In this document: positions 23,201 to 35,822 of the stretch, in pieces | Numbering within the stretch: the stretch's first letter is position 1 | Layout of the letters: the number at the start of each line of letters is the position of its first letter | NCBI GenBank assembly: GCA_030141605.1 | Contig: JAQGDQ010000096.1 | Span: 436,001 to 496,000 of the forward strand | Reading direction: 5' to 3' | Source of the DNA: Tubiluchus corallicola | Taxonomy: Eukaryota; Priapulida; Priapulimorpha; Priapulimorphida; Tubiluchidae | DNA: 60,000 nucleotides | Program-made: the position numbers and the translations under genes | The notes under the pieces: generated by a model | The model's input: only the letters and a program-made list of their open reading frames with translations | What the model was told of the DNA's origin: nothing | Databases searched by the model: none

Positions 23201-26200
23201 GTAAGTTGCAAAAGTTTGAGTTGGCATATGCAGCACAATGAGCTGACATCAGACACGAATTCCACCAGATACGTCATAATTTTCAAGTGAATGACGGCTA
23301 TCATAGCACCTGAAAATTTCTACACAGCGGTAGTATAAATTAGATTTATGCTTTACAGGCAGACTTTTGCAAATTTCTTTGTTATTATTATTATATTATT
23401 ATTATTTATTATTTGTTATATAAAGTGCTTCTTATATGAAAAAAATGTACATCATTCTTACTCCTGAATATGCCAGTTCAAACCAACTACACAAAGTCCA
23501 AAGCTATACCTGTGCCGAAGAAAATGCACTATGAGATCATTTCCTCTGTTACATCTCAATGAGTCAGGTTGATTCGGCTCTGCCGTTGTGACCATCTCAT
23601 CCTTGAGTCGACGAACTATGCTAATTGGTCCTTGATAACTGCAAAATCAAAAATTGGACTGTAGCAATGAACTATCAGTTACTTTCTCTCAAATTTCTAT
23701 TGCACAAAATGTAAACATGTCAACAAAATGGAGTGAGGGAATAGCCAAGCGACTTGGCTGTAAGGTTAAACAAAATCAGGCCTGCTGTGCAAATAGACAA
23801 GTGACCAGTGGACGAACTGCTTGGAAGAACCGCTTCTGGGCAGTTTCAGGTGTAATGTTGATACTGGCTATTTCTCTCTTTTAGGCAGAATATAGTATTT
23901 GCAATGTATATTATACAAATCATGCTGTATATAGAAATAAGAATACATTGGTCAGATCACTGCTACTGCTGCTGCTCTGCTGCTGCTACCACCACTACCA
24001 CTACTACTACTATTCTGCAATAGTTGTATGATTCATCCTTACAGTTTATTTTTAATTTAAGTGTTAAACTTAACAAAAAAGTCTTCTTTCTATAATTTAT
24101 AGTGACTGGCTCTGCTACGTGACACAATAGTAGTTCTCCTGTGAACTAGAATAAACTTAAGATATTCACTCTTGCTATTTGTTAGTCTACTGCAACAGTT
24201 ATTGTCATTTTCAAATGCCCATTTATGAACTTTCACTAATCAATAATCTAGCTTAGTACGGCAAACCTAGGCCAAAGTAAGGATCAAATTTTTAATGAGG
24301 CAAATAATTGGAAAGTATGTCTACAGCTTAGGCACTGTAGTTAAACGTAGATGTAGACCCGCCCTTAACTACCCTAGGCAGTGTAAAAGAGAAACAGAAA
24401 CATAGCATGCAGTTTTTAATTGAAAAACCAGTACAAAACATAGTACAGAATATAGTAAAAATGCTGTACAAAAAAGTACAATACAATTCTCTTATGCTCA
24501 GAGGCATCAAAACGTTTGATAATATTGTCTCGGTTCACATCAAGATCTCGATGAACATGTAATAAAGTCAGGCCATCCAGCTGATTTTGCAAAGGTGAGT
24601 TCCTGAGCCAAGTCCTGTGGCATCTTACCTTCATTGTAAAACTCCATTCATTCGTAAATCTAACGCATAGCCCAATACAGAAATTGTAACCGTTTGATAG
24701 TCTTCGGTTATTGATCAGATGATACAGTCAACTCATATGTGATAGATGATCAGCCAAATAATCCAGGAAAACAGTAACGGTAACGTATAGTCGAAAAAGT
24801 ACAGGACAAGTAAAAGGCTCAGCTTACTTACAGCCTAATCTAAACAATAGGTCAGTCCCATTACAATATGCTGGAATTACTGATCACATGGCATGGGACA
24901 AAAACTTGTAAATTCAATAGTTAGATGATTTTAAAAAAAATAGACAGGAAAATTGACCGAGATAAGTGCTTCAGTTACCTCAATGTAGCTATGGCCTAGC
25001 AAATAACAATGCGTTATTACACATTGTATCGGCATGTTATGCAAACGAACACTTTTATGATTGTAATTAACACAAGTATACTCTTAAGTAAATTTTATTT
25101 CAGCATCTTGTTTGATTTTCCTAACTAAATGTTTATAAATTGAGAAATGAATTCAGCATTAAATTGCACTTTCACTGTAATTAGCAGGGAAAAACAAACC
25201 AACCTGTCTAGTAATTCTGCAATATTTAAGTCCATATGATCTTTCACAGCTCTCTTCACTACTGGGCCTGAAAGAATCACCAAAGCTTAATGCATCAACA
25301 AAGAGTAAAAACCAACTTTAGAAAAAAGAACACAAAACCCACATCCAAGAAAATTTATGCAGTATGAATTTGCAAGTCTCCTAAGAAATTATCCAACTTT
25401 GCCAATTTTCTGAAATTGACATTATGGAAAAGATATGTAATGGAATGTCACCGAGTATCAGTAATGTATCAGTCAAACCGGTGTCACAAGTATTATCTTC
25501 TAATGGCATAAAAAGATTTTCGTCTTACGAAACGTGAAAAAACATATTTTATATCATTAAGATCATACATTTCTTTCAAGATGGAAGATCTAACTGAGTG
25601 AAATTGAGGTTTTCTTGGTGAGTGAACTTAAGAACGGTATGGAATCGGTGAAAAAAGACATGAACATGGCCAATGTACCTCAGTCGTTTCAGTGACACAT
25701 CTTAGAAGTATAGCCTTGATAATGAGCTAAGTTTCAGTTCTGCCACAACCTATGTTAAGTAGCCTTTGCAGCTGAGGGCTGGAGTTGGCTTCAAGAAGGC
25801 CGAATTGCATGAAATTATACTGATTTAATATTTATTGTGAGTTCATGAAAAGACACCATTTAATACGTTATATGCAGGTAATTGAGAAGGTAATTGAAAA
25901 TAAAGAAAATGTGTTCACTCGCCTATACTTCCGGGCATGCGAGCCACCGATAATGGAACTAAATCATCAAACGTAGCATCTAGCACCTGCAAACAACAAA
26001 CAATTTCAGTTTATTCATCCAAACAGCTGAACAACATTTAAAAGAAATGCAATTCTTTATAAATCATCCTTGCTTAGCAGTATGTGAATATGGAAATTAA
26101 AATTATAAATAATAAATTACTATGTTAGAATTCGAATTGGATCTCTTACCAGTCCCTTAATATCTGGATAATTTACAGCAGCTAAAACGGCTGAGTAGCC

Positions 26201-29200
26201 TCCTATAGACCAGGAAAATATAATTATGTTTTCCAGCTTGAATCCCAGCCGGTGGATTGCGTATTGCATGACAATATCGATGGCGCTGGCTTCTTGGTCT
26301 GGAAGTGGCGTACCCTGAAAAGAAAACACTTCACAGTCAGAAATGATCATTTGCAGGCATGTCAAAATGACAATTGAAATTGGACTTTATTGATTAGTAA
26401 GCCATTTATGCATTTTTGGATCTCATGGTCAGATGGTATTCTTCCTTGCTACATATTTAACTCCTTCAGGACCAAAAGGGTTTGCTGCATTTTGCATGGT
26501 TCATAAAAACGTTCGCAAGCAAGCAATCAATAAAATAGTGTGCACGTTCACACAAGTGTACACCACACTAAGCTATTTAATAGGCTAAGATGGAGCGCCT
26601 GAAAAAGGTGTGTTTTTCTTAATTTTATGCGATTAAATTACTTATAAATGTTTAAACAAATAGCACGAAAGCTGGGATTATCCTGAATAGAACAGTACCT
26701 AATTTCTAATCATTTAGTTATGTCTCTGCTCATACAGTAGCAGAAAAGTCATAGATCTTATAACAAAATATGACTTTTTTCCATAGGTCTTATAAGACCT
26801 ATTTTGAATGGTGCGGTCCTGAAAGAGTTAAACAGACTGTACACTAGTGATAGAACATCAAAAACGGATTTGAAACATTCGATAATTAATTGGTTTTCGG
26901 ACCATTTTCTACTATGTTACAAGAAGGGAGTAACATGGGAAAACTTTGGTATCTAAGCCACAATACTAGCACTCAAAGTAACTGCAAAAAGGGGGTGACA
27001 TACTATTTAATTTTTGAGAAATTTCCAAAAAAATACATTGAAAATGGTAATACAACACATTTGCTTAACAGCTGAAAAAATAATCGATCGTCAGAAGAAA
27101 AAGTGGTGTCAATGTACACACACCGTGCTTCCCCAGAATCCTGGATGATTCCATCCAAGAACGGAGTATCCAGCTTCCAGAGGAGTTGCCATGCATCCGA
27201 TCTCGTAGAATCCAGCATTTCCTTCACAAGTTATCACCTAAAGGTTAAGACAAAAACATGCATTAATTTTTCTAACTCACACATTAGGGATGTTGATGAT
27301 ATCGATAATTATCGATAATTGTATTGACACAAAAAATCTGTTGTATAATCTTTATCGTATAAATGTTGTTCCAAGAATATTGTTATCGTGTCGAATTTGG
27401 CATGTAGCGTTGCTTATTGCTTACCGTTATAAATCGCTTCACTTTTCTTTTCTACTTATTTACAGTAATTACACAAAGAAGAGGATAAAAAGAATTATTT
27501 AAAGTTACAAGGTTGTCAGACGCCGAATAACTTTCTTGTTCTTTCGCTTGGCAATAATGGTTATCTTCATTCTGAATCATACTGACAAAGTATAGAGACC
27601 CCTCTATACACTTTGATACTGACACACAAATGTCAAATGTCAAAAATACAAATATTTTTAGTGTCATTTTCCCGGTCATGTACAGCTCGCATAGATAAAT
27701 ATTTTTATTGCAGTAATATGTTTATCTGTCGCTGCTTACTTATTTATGAATCATTATGACAAACAAACTTGTGTTTCATAACTAGCAATTATTTAAGCAT
27801 ACATCTCAGAACACTCAATTTTAATCATTAATGATACTCTTTCTGTTGTTGCACAAATGTCTAACTTGTTTTTTTATCGTTCAAAACAATTTATCCTAGT
27901 GCACTGTCTAAAAAACAGTTTATAGTTATCGTATCGTTGGAAAAAGGTATCATATTGTATCGTGTCACCAAATTTGTGTCGTTTAACATACCTATCGTAC
28001 ATTAATAACAATTCTGCTTAGTGTAAATTTTATTACAGCAAATCATTTACAAAATGAAAGTACAAATTTGTGTTGCTTATCTGTTGTGAAGACGTTAAAA
28101 GCACGTGACTGAAATCCTTGTTATCCCAATGTACATTATGTACAACATCATTTAGAAGACAAATGCATATTGCATACCATCGGCATTGTCTTAAAACAAA
28201 TACAAACTTGCCAAATGTTACTCTAGAGGAATATCCTATTCCTTTGCCATCAATTATCAAACAAATGTTTAGCTTATTAAACAATGAGCTACATTACAAT
28301 TCTGTCATAACAACAATGGCTGTTTTAACTTAAAATACGTTGAATGCCTTTATAGTCTCAAAATAATTATTTTTATTTCATTCAGAAGCTTTTGCCCTAG
28401 CTGGCTTCATCAGATGAAAACATTACAGATAAAATGTTAAAAAGAGTATTTACCAGTGTGAGGTAAAGATATTAAAAGCAAAAATAGAATCTCGTTGATT
28501 TAGGATACAATAAGTTAAAGAAAGAGCAAAAAAATGATTGCATAGGGAAAAACAAGCACTATACAATTGTTCTTGTCAAAATAAAAGCTTAACTAAAGAA
28601 AGAAAATGTTTTTAGCACTTTATCTATAATTTTTTCAGCTGATGATGCCCGCTAGGGTGAGAGCTTTTGAAAAAATAAAAAGATTTATTTTGAGACTACA
28701 AGGGCATCATTGTTTTCTTATATTAAAATGGCATTTCTCAGGAGACCTGTTTCATATAACAAAGGCCTCTTAATGAGTACTAGATAACAGCATTCAAAGT
28801 GCCAGACTGTATAATAAAATTACAAGCTAAAAGCTCATTTACCAGAAATTTGCCGTTAGCATACTCGTCATCATTTCTACGATCGACGAACATAGTATCG
28901 ATCTCGTTTCCTCTTGTGCACTGTAACTTAGTGCGAATGCCATTATATTGTTCGACAAGTTTGGCTCTACCCTGCTCAAGTGCGCCACCTGGAAAGAACG
29001 TCATTACATAAAAACCTTGCATTAGTTCCTGTAATGAAACTCCCATTGCTTAGTGTGAAGCTCATTGACTTCATTGCTCATTGACTTCATGATATCAGAG
29101 ATTCATGACCAGAAAACCAGCTTCATAAACAGCTTTGGAAAACAACCTCATTAGTAAGATTACTCACAAATGAATGTGATTTATTTTTACAACAAGTAAT

Positions 29201-32200
29201 GATTTGTGCAATGACAGTTCTTTGTCTTTAAATAAGTGTGTTAACCTTGCCTCTGTTTCTTGACAGACATTAATTAAACTGCTAACATTTGCTAGTCAGT
29301 GCTGGATTTTAAAATGCTCTTAGAAACATGAACAAAAAATCCTGATGATTACATGTAAGTAGCATAACATTTTAAAGTAGTTTTCGCATTTGAAAATTCA
29401 TTGACTCTTGTTTTGTAAATTAATACAAGGACATCATTAACACAGCATACCAATAGCAGCCTGGAGTAAATGCACAGCACCTGGGTAGACTAGCCGACGT
29501 CCGAATGTATGCATGGATACATACCTACAACACAAGATGACTTCTAATGAACATACTATAATTTACAAGTGCATTGCACCTGCGTTCAGTGAATCACATT
29601 TAAAATGCTTACAAACATGACCGTAACTAAGGTAAGATTACTGCCTTATTCAACCTGCTTGACATTCTCAGAAAAAATTACTAATTAATCACTTTTACAA
29701 AATGGGATCAAGGCAAAATCAGATATCTACTGAATAAATAAAACAATAATCCATATACTACTCCACCGACTTTAATAATATAACATAAGCTCGAAGTTCA
29801 AAAAACTGTCTGCTTATGCAGTATGTAAGACTATAACCAATGTTAATATAAAATATGAGTAAGTAGGACATAATTGCATATTAGGACTTACCCCAAAAAA
29901 CGGACTGGAATACTTGTAACAGCGTCATAGAAACCAGAGCTTTGTGCTGTTGTATTTTTCTGTTTTAGCAATATCCTAGGTTTGCTTTCGTCCCTAAAAA
30001 AAGAATGCCTTGATGGTTTACACAACTAATTTATGAAATTTTATAGCACTTTTCTTCCTGGCATGATGGGAGGCAACAGTCATTAGAAAAAAAACACGCA
30101 GACTTCCACTCTACACTTTACTGCAGTTTCTGCCCTTCCTCGTAGCTTAGGTAACAACTTTTAAGATGCTCTTTGAAATTTGAATTTGATCGTAATCGGT
30201 ATCATACATATATCTTATGCACGTACGCTTAGTATAAAGAAACTTTGATGACTATGTGATTTCCATATATCTTTCGCACCATTATTTAGTATGCATGGAA
30301 TATGATTTTGGTGGCACTATTACATGAAATAAAACAGCAAACATTGTGCATTTAAAATAGATGACATTGTTTGACATTTTTTAAAGTTTTGTGTGCGCAT
30401 GTGCATTTTCTGAGGCCAGTAATTATTAGAAAGTTTGGAACTGATGCATTTAACATACATATATATATATATGTGTATGTATATATATGTATATATATGT
30501 GTATGTATAATATATAATATATTATATATATATTAATTATGTTGATATATATATTAATTATGTTGATCTAATTGAACTATCATAGAATGTTTTCATTTAC
30601 AAGATTCACTCAGAAATGGTATTAGACTATATCTAAGAAAAATAGCAGAAAGTGATGATAACTTCAAAAAATATTTCATGTTTGTCCAAACAAATTCACA
30701 AAAATTTCAAGATTGACCTGATCTAATAATCTGGAGTCATGATTTGTCCACAAGTATGTTTTATGAGCTGTCGGTGTACACCGACAAATACCACTTCATT
30801 TTAAAATTGAACTAATTGTACATAAGTTCGATAAATTATAATCACGAAAATGCAAATAAGTGATTTGATAGTAAAACTAATACAAATGTAAAAACACACA
30901 AATTAAAGTTTTTACCAAAGTATTCACAAGCCTGCTGTCACCTATGATCAATAATAATAAAGTTTTTTTTAACATTTACCCTTCAACGTCGTTCTGTCTG
31001 AATTCTACTGGCCACTGTTTGAAGTCGAAGTCATACCCTGACAAAACTTTCTGCAAAAAGAAATTAGTTGTTTATTACAACTGTGTCAACATTCTCTTGA
31101 GAATTCAAAACAGTTTGTTGCAAATATGACTAAAGTGCAAAGATTCATTCAGTTATTTTTCACCCCACACACACATTGAATAGTAGAGCCTGCAAGAACT
31201 GACAAAGTGATGACTGCTGTGCCTGTGAATAATTTCCTTTTAACAAGAAATCTACGAGAAAAATGTTTGAAGTTAAACGTTTTTTGAACTTGTAGTTATT
31301 AGCAGATCTTAAACAACTTCTATAGCTACTAAACTGCCTCAGTACATAATGACTACAATGCATAAAATAATTTAAAATTTGAAAAAAATTAAAATTGGTT
31401 CAGTTTTAAAAACCTTTGTTTCAGGATTGAAGTTTGTCTTTGCCGCATTCAAATGTTCGCAGAATACCGTATATTGTTTATTCCTAAGACGACCCAATCC
31501 TAAGAGAAAGAAACAAGGAAACTATCTAAAACTTTGTTAGGTTATGCAAACATTTACAATTGCTAGCATTATCACACTGTTAACTAAATATATTATCAAT
31601 TTTGTAGTCTGATTTATTCTTAACCATTCTGGTAAAAGCATGGATTCAAAAAATATGACACAAATACTTTTACTTCATTTACTATCCCTAAAGGTAGTCC
31701 AAGCACACATCTAATCACCTACCTCGTAAGGAAACTGCACCAACCAGCAGTATAGTTATATAGCCAGCTGCATGTAACAACAAAGATGCGCCATCTCTTC
31801 CAAAATAACCTAAAAATGTATAAGTAGATCTCATACGCACTTCCACAACTACAGTGGCTGTCATATATTAGTTTATTTCAAAAATGAAAAATTTTGATTG
31901 GTATTCAAACCAATCCAAAGCGAATTAGCCCGTATAGCCACAAGGAATTTCATGTGGCTTCAAACCTAGCCATTGTTAATTTGTTATAATATAACAATAT
32001 CTTGAAATTAGATCGACTCTGTTTCTTTGACTAATCAACTTTATGAATGGATGCAAATTTTGCGTTTCCTTTTTCTGACAGAAGTGGGGGAAAGTTAGCT
32101 TTCCTATAACTTTTCACAGATTAATTTAAAAAATTAACTATAAAATCAGTTTTTTCTACATAAATTCATCTACCGGTAGGATTTGCTCTGTCAAATGTGT

Positions 32201-35200
32201 TAGCCAAGTGTGCCAAAAGTTAGTGGCTTGATATTATAAATCACAAAACACGCATTTAACAGTTTAAATAAAGTTTAACTTCTCTTGTGCATGATCTTTT
32301 TAGCTTTAGAAAAATTTCAAAACATAAAATTTGTATAAATCATTAGGAAAATCTTGCCATTCAAAAATAAATTCTTGGTTTTTTTCCTTTTAAAATTTAA
32401 TTGCACAGAATTAAAGATTTGTCCAAAATCAAATTAAAAGAAAGTACACAAGGATTACAGAAGAATTTGTATCACAGAAACATAATGAAATGAACAACAT
32501 TACCTCATTTTTAATTAAACAAATGTTCCACTACAACTGGCAAAGAAATGTCGTATGAACTTGTATAGATATTTTTAACAAAAGTAAAACTATCTTTCAC
32601 ATACCCCTTCTATACAGGACAAGGATAAGGATTGGTGAAGAATAGTAAGAGAGCGAATAGAACAATTTAATCCATCTGATCAACAAGTCAGCATTTCTTT
32701 CCAGGCCATTTGCTTGATACACGTAACCCTAAAAATGTTAATCAATATATTTCCATATTATTTCCATATTAATATTCATCAACCAATCAGTAATTTAGTC
32801 TTGACAGATTAGTTGAGATTTCTAATACAACAGCAACTTAATGCTAATATTGCTAAGTGTTGATGTGAATTCATGGTACTATGAGATGCATTACCTTCAA
32901 CATGCATACAGAAGAGGAAACCGACTTATAACTGATGAATTACATTAACAGTTGCCGTTGTAATTTTGCTGAACATTTTTCTTCCCATTAAACCAATGAA
33001 TGCAAATAAATGCACAAAAGCAATACTAAATTGGAAAGTCTGCAAATTTTTAAGTTATGCCAACCTCCACTGGGACTTCTACTATTTGGGTGGCTAAAAC
33101 TGATTTATTCAGAAATGTATTCATCATGTCTTCGTTAGTTAAACCTACTTAGCCAGAATCGAAATTACACAGCTAAACTTTCTGGACATTGGTCACCTTA
33201 AGCTGTGTAGATTCTGTCAGAGACCTAGGAGTGGAGATCGATGATCAGCTGTATTCAAAGCATGTATACAACATAGCTGCCAAGGCCAGTAAAAAATTTG
33301 AGCTTATCAGACGATCTTTTTCACTGTTAGATAAAAACTTACTACTTCAGCACTATGCATCTATAGTGAAACTATCATTAGAGTACTACCTAGCAGTGTG
33401 GTCACCAAATTACTTACATAGTATCGAGGGCTTTAAACAAGTTAAAAAGAGTTAAAACAAAATACAAAATTTTTTCTTTTGCAGACCAGTTTAGAGTCAT
33501 TTTGCATGGAAAACGATTGTGATCAACAACCAAATTTACCCAGTGTATGACATTATTTTGCTCTTTTGAATTAGTAAAGTTATTGCAAATCTGTTTTACA
33601 TCAGCTTAAATTTCATCACCACAGAGATCATTACCTGATTTTACATTCAGGTTTTTTTCAAAATTCCCCGGTTTTTTAACTTTTTTGAAAGATCTCCAGA
33701 TTTGCTTTTTCCTATGCTTGAGAGGAAGAAGATATCAGTGTACCATAGGTACATAAAGCAATCAAGTGCCTGGAATTTTTTCCTTCACTCCACTATGCAG
33801 TTAATAATTTTATCCCTCTAAGAGGAACCTCTAAGTCTCAGTGTAAAAAGTTATGAGCACCTGGGGAAAATGATAAATGTGTCCGTCAAGCTAAATCTAA
33901 GCAGCTTGAACTTTGGAGGCTGTGGAACCGTACTAATCTGTATAGTGCTCTTGCTTAGTACACCAGACAATCACAGTAGTTAAGATTGTCTATTCGCCAT
34001 GCAAGGATGAGGTACGAAAATAGACTTGCAAGTAGATTGAGCAAAAATGGCAAGAAATTATTCAGGTATAATAAATACTTCTTGAAGCTTTTTAACCATA
34101 TTAGTTGCATAAAAGATTGTAACAATGTTGTTGTTACTTGTCCTGAAAAAGTCGTTTTTACAATAAATGATGCGTTTTCTTCTTTCTTCATCCATGGGTC
34201 TAATGATAATGTCTTACCTATTCCTTCTTCTGGCTGGAATGCTGATTCTCTGAATGACATTAATTTCAGTATTAACAATGTATGCTAAGCCTACTAATTT
34301 ACTACCATTTAAGGCTACAGGGCCCGATGGAGCTCATAGCTCTATTTTGAAATGCTGTGCTCTTCAGCTTGCTCTCTCTTCCTTTTGTTCCGTAAATCTC
34401 TTGATTCTGGAGTCCTCCCCCAATGTTGGCTTAACTGTAATGTTAACCCCATCCCTAAACACTCAAATGCATGTCCTTCGCGTGATGATCTTCACCCCAT
34501 ATCTTTGTCATCAGTCGTTATACATGCTCTGAAGCCGTGTTCTGGAATGAGATTCTAGCTTTTCTTATTCAAACTGAACAAATATATAAGTCTCAACATG
34601 GTTCTCTTCGTCTATGTTCAATTGTGTCTAATTTATTGTCGTGTTTAAATCAGTGGAGTAGCTTCTTCGATGGTCCTACTTTGCTTGGTATAGATGTACT
34701 TTATCTTGATTTCAAAAAGACCTTTGATTCTGTCCCCACCAATGTCTCTTACTTAAGATGGAATATTCTGGTATAAGAGGTAAGCTTTTTTTAAGTGGCT
34801 CAGTTACTTCCTTACTCATCATTTCCAATGATTTAACCACTGAATGGTGCACTGTTATAAGTGGTATCCCTCAAGGAACCTTGAGTGGCCCATACTGCTT
34901 CCTTATTTTTATTAATGATATTACCAATTGTATTTCCCATGGGACTAGCATCCCATTATTTGTTGATGATCTAAACCCCTTTTTTCCAGACCTCACACAG
35001 TTCTTTGTGTTCATGAGTCCAAGTTATTTGTGCAACTAGATGGACTCAACATCAGATCACACTTCTTTGGGCATTGTGTAGTTCAGCCATAGAATCATCT
35101 TTCATCGTTGACCATCAGTGCTTCATCAGCTGACAGTTTCAAAAGGCGTGTGAGTAAGGACCGTTTACAGATAGTTACCATCTAGCTCCTTATTTCTTTG

Positions 35201-35452
35201 GAGAAGGTATTCTTGGATAAAGGATGATAAATTGATATGTTATGTAACATGCACGACTTTGAAACTGATTCGAGTTTAATTGACAAAACTCAGCAAATTG
35301 ACATTTATTAAATAAACGTTTTTTTTACAAAATAATTACTGCTTAGTTATTAAGTTAATGATTTCAAAATTAAAGCCTACAGTAGTTGAGTTTGGCGTTT
35401 TATAAATCCTATAGAGCCTTGGGCCAAACACACACTGCATCCAAGAAACCAT
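20234..35452 (-). CDS. ABHD16A: ABHD16A, phosphatidylserine lipase (alpha/beta hydrolase), complete
   Basis: Sixteen exons (-): 35381-35452 (ATG), 32605-32728, 31723-31809, 31414-31499, 30980-31050, 29892-29993, 29451-29524, 28843-28988, 27124-27237, 26150-26314, 25923-25986, 25204-25267, 23510-23638, 21896-21972, 21063-21208, 20234-20347 (TAA). Phases agree at every junction; 544 residues against 558 in human. Exon 1 has the family start CVFGPRLYRIY. Exons 2-3 encode two membrane segments near SLSYYSSP and AGYITILLVGAVSL. Exon 9 has CEGNAGFYEIGC and GYSVLGWNHPGF. Exon 10 has the nucleophile elbow SWSIGGYS (GxSxG type), exon 13 the acidic residue in RRLKDEM, and exon 16 the catalytic His in STHCTPLP. 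The enzyme makes lysophosphatidylserine at the ER membrane. One intron appears to use a GC donor. Introns hold the repeats listed separately. The 5' end faces EDF1. Confidence 0.95.
20559..20631 (-). repeat. tRNA-Thr(UGU)-like unit, minus copy of a head-to-head pair
   Basis: It is exactly 73 nt on the minus strand. GATACAG and CTGTATC form a perfect 7-bp acceptor stem. The anticodon arm is TCTGC/CTTGTAA/GCGGA with anticodon TGT, and the T loop is TTCAAAT. The T stem is imperfect. It lies in the last intron of ABHD16A. The pairing with a second copy suggests a tRNA-derived SINE, but a functional tRNA is not excluded. Confidence 0.6.
20720..20792 (+). repeat. tRNA-Thr(UGU)-like unit, plus copy
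   Basis: It starts with the same GATACAG and has the same CTTGTAA anticodon loop, with stem TCTGC/GTAGA and T loop TTCATAT. The 3' acceptor strand is degraded. It faces the minus copy; the 88 bases between them are themselves palindromic (TTCATCC..TATAACTGGCT against AGCCAGCTATA..GGATGAA). Confidence 0.6.
23021..23168. mobile_element. Hairpin repeat (MITE-like) with hammerhead-like core
   Basis: Arms at 23021-23067 and 23120-23168 are inverted copies (TAAAACAACACAACTTTATT against TAAAACAATACAACTTTATC on the reverse strand). In the loop the minus strand reads ATGATGA, then CAG, a 7-nt loop, CTG, then TCGAAAC. That is the order CUGAUGA - stem II - GAAA of a hammerhead ribozyme with the first core base changed. 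It lies in the ABHD16A intron between exons at 23510 and 21972. Confidence 0.6.
23951..24013. repeat. Interrupted trinucleotide repeat (CTG/CCA/CTA)
   Basis: TGCTGCTGCT runs grade into ACCACCACTACCACTACTACTA. Intronic in ABHD16A. Confidence 0.85.
27285..27994. mobile_element. hAT-type non-autonomous element (710 bp)
   Basis: The ends are TAGGGATGTTGATGATATCG on the left and, read inward from the right on the reverse strand, TAGGTATGTTAAACGA. They are flanked by near-duplicate 8-mers TCACACAT (27277-27284) and TCGTACAT (27995-28002). The interior ends carry repeated TATCG/ATCGATAA words. No transposase is seen. It lies in ABHD16A intron 27238-28842. Confidence 0.55.
28340..28712. mobile_element. 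Inverted-repeat element with two outward hammerhead-like motifs
   Basis: Arms at 28340-28425 and 28632-28712 are inverted copies sharing TAGTCTCAAAATAA and AGCTTTTGCCCTAGC-like blocks. The plus strand at 28639-28664 reads CTGATGA, a CCC/GGG stem with loop GCTA, then GAGAGC. The minus strand at 28415-28390 reads CTGATGA, AGCC..GGC, then AAAAGC. Both match CUGAUGA - stem II - GAAAGC with one or two core changes. It lies in the same ABHD16A intron as the 27285 element. Confidence 0.6.
30455..30560. repeat. TA-rich microsatellite
   Basis: Interrupted (TA)n and (TATG)n, with a short duplication of ATATATTAATTATGTTGAT. Intronic in ABHD16A. Confidence 0.85.
33189..33455 (+). mobile_element. LINE fragment, region after the reverse transcriptase
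   Basis: An open frame reads SVRDLGVEIDDQLYSKHV...KFELIRRSFSLL then LEYYLAVWSP. The VRDLGVxID and LEYxxxVWSP motifs are the conserved stretch downstream of the RT domain in CR1/Jockey-type LINEs. It lies in ABHD16A intron 1, antisense to that gene, and 5' of the RT fragment, so the order is scrambled relative to an intact element. Confidence 0.75.
33950..35235 (+). pseudogene. Broken CR1/Jockey-like LINE reverse transcriptase
   Basis: In several shifted forward frames: a linker (RHARMRYENRLASRLSKNGKK), the RT motif KATGPDGAHSSILK near 34310, LPQCWLNCNVNPIPKH, VLYLDFKKTFDSVP near 34700, SGIPQGTLSGPYCFLIFIND near 34870, and the active-site box FVDD (usual YADD/FVDD) near 34960. After an internal loss, a tail near 35115-35165 reads SADSFKRRVSKDRLQI, the usual C terminus. 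At least four frameshifts; dead copy in ABHD16A intron 1. Confidence 0.8.
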
Positions 35453-35822
35453 GATGTTTATTTTTACCTCCTGAAATAATATCCAGAAACATCAAAATTC
35501 CCAAAACAATTTACTAATATTATTGTAAACAACAAACTCCCACGTGAAAAATGAAAAATTAATTTTGAGATCTAAAACATAAAGAGTCCACTATTTACTT
35601 TTTGTTTAAAAAGGAAAAAATAATTTCGTGACAACATCGCACTTTACGATAGGTCGGCTAGGTTTGTTTTGCATTACACGATTTTGTGCAACTGGTAAGT
35701 AACAGAAATAATATTCTTTAATTATTATTCTCTTGCAGTATACTGAATAATTATTATTAAGATCATACTAGTGTTTGCATTTTATTTTACTTTTCGGGAT
35801 AGTTGGTTTGCCGCTTGCTATT
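35453..35822. promoter_or_regulatory. Divergent promoter of ABHD16A (-) and EDF1 (+)
   Basis: Only 370 bp separate the two start codons, which point away from each other, so this interval must hold both core promoters and 5' UTRs. A GGTAAGT at 35694-35700 and a TTCTCTTGCAG ending at 35739 could bound a very short 5' UTR intron of EDF1, or the latter may be the acceptor of a leader. No convincing TATA box is placed correctly for either gene. Confidence 0.6.

Noticed and set aside
23654-23884. 76-codon plus-strand frame with a hydrophobic C terminus
   Set aside because: It overlaps an ABHD16A intron start antisense and has no recognisable content or splice partner.
34537-35039. Separate small genes on the plus strand in ABHD16A intron 1
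   Set aside because: Together they are frame-shifted pieces of one LINE reverse transcriptase.
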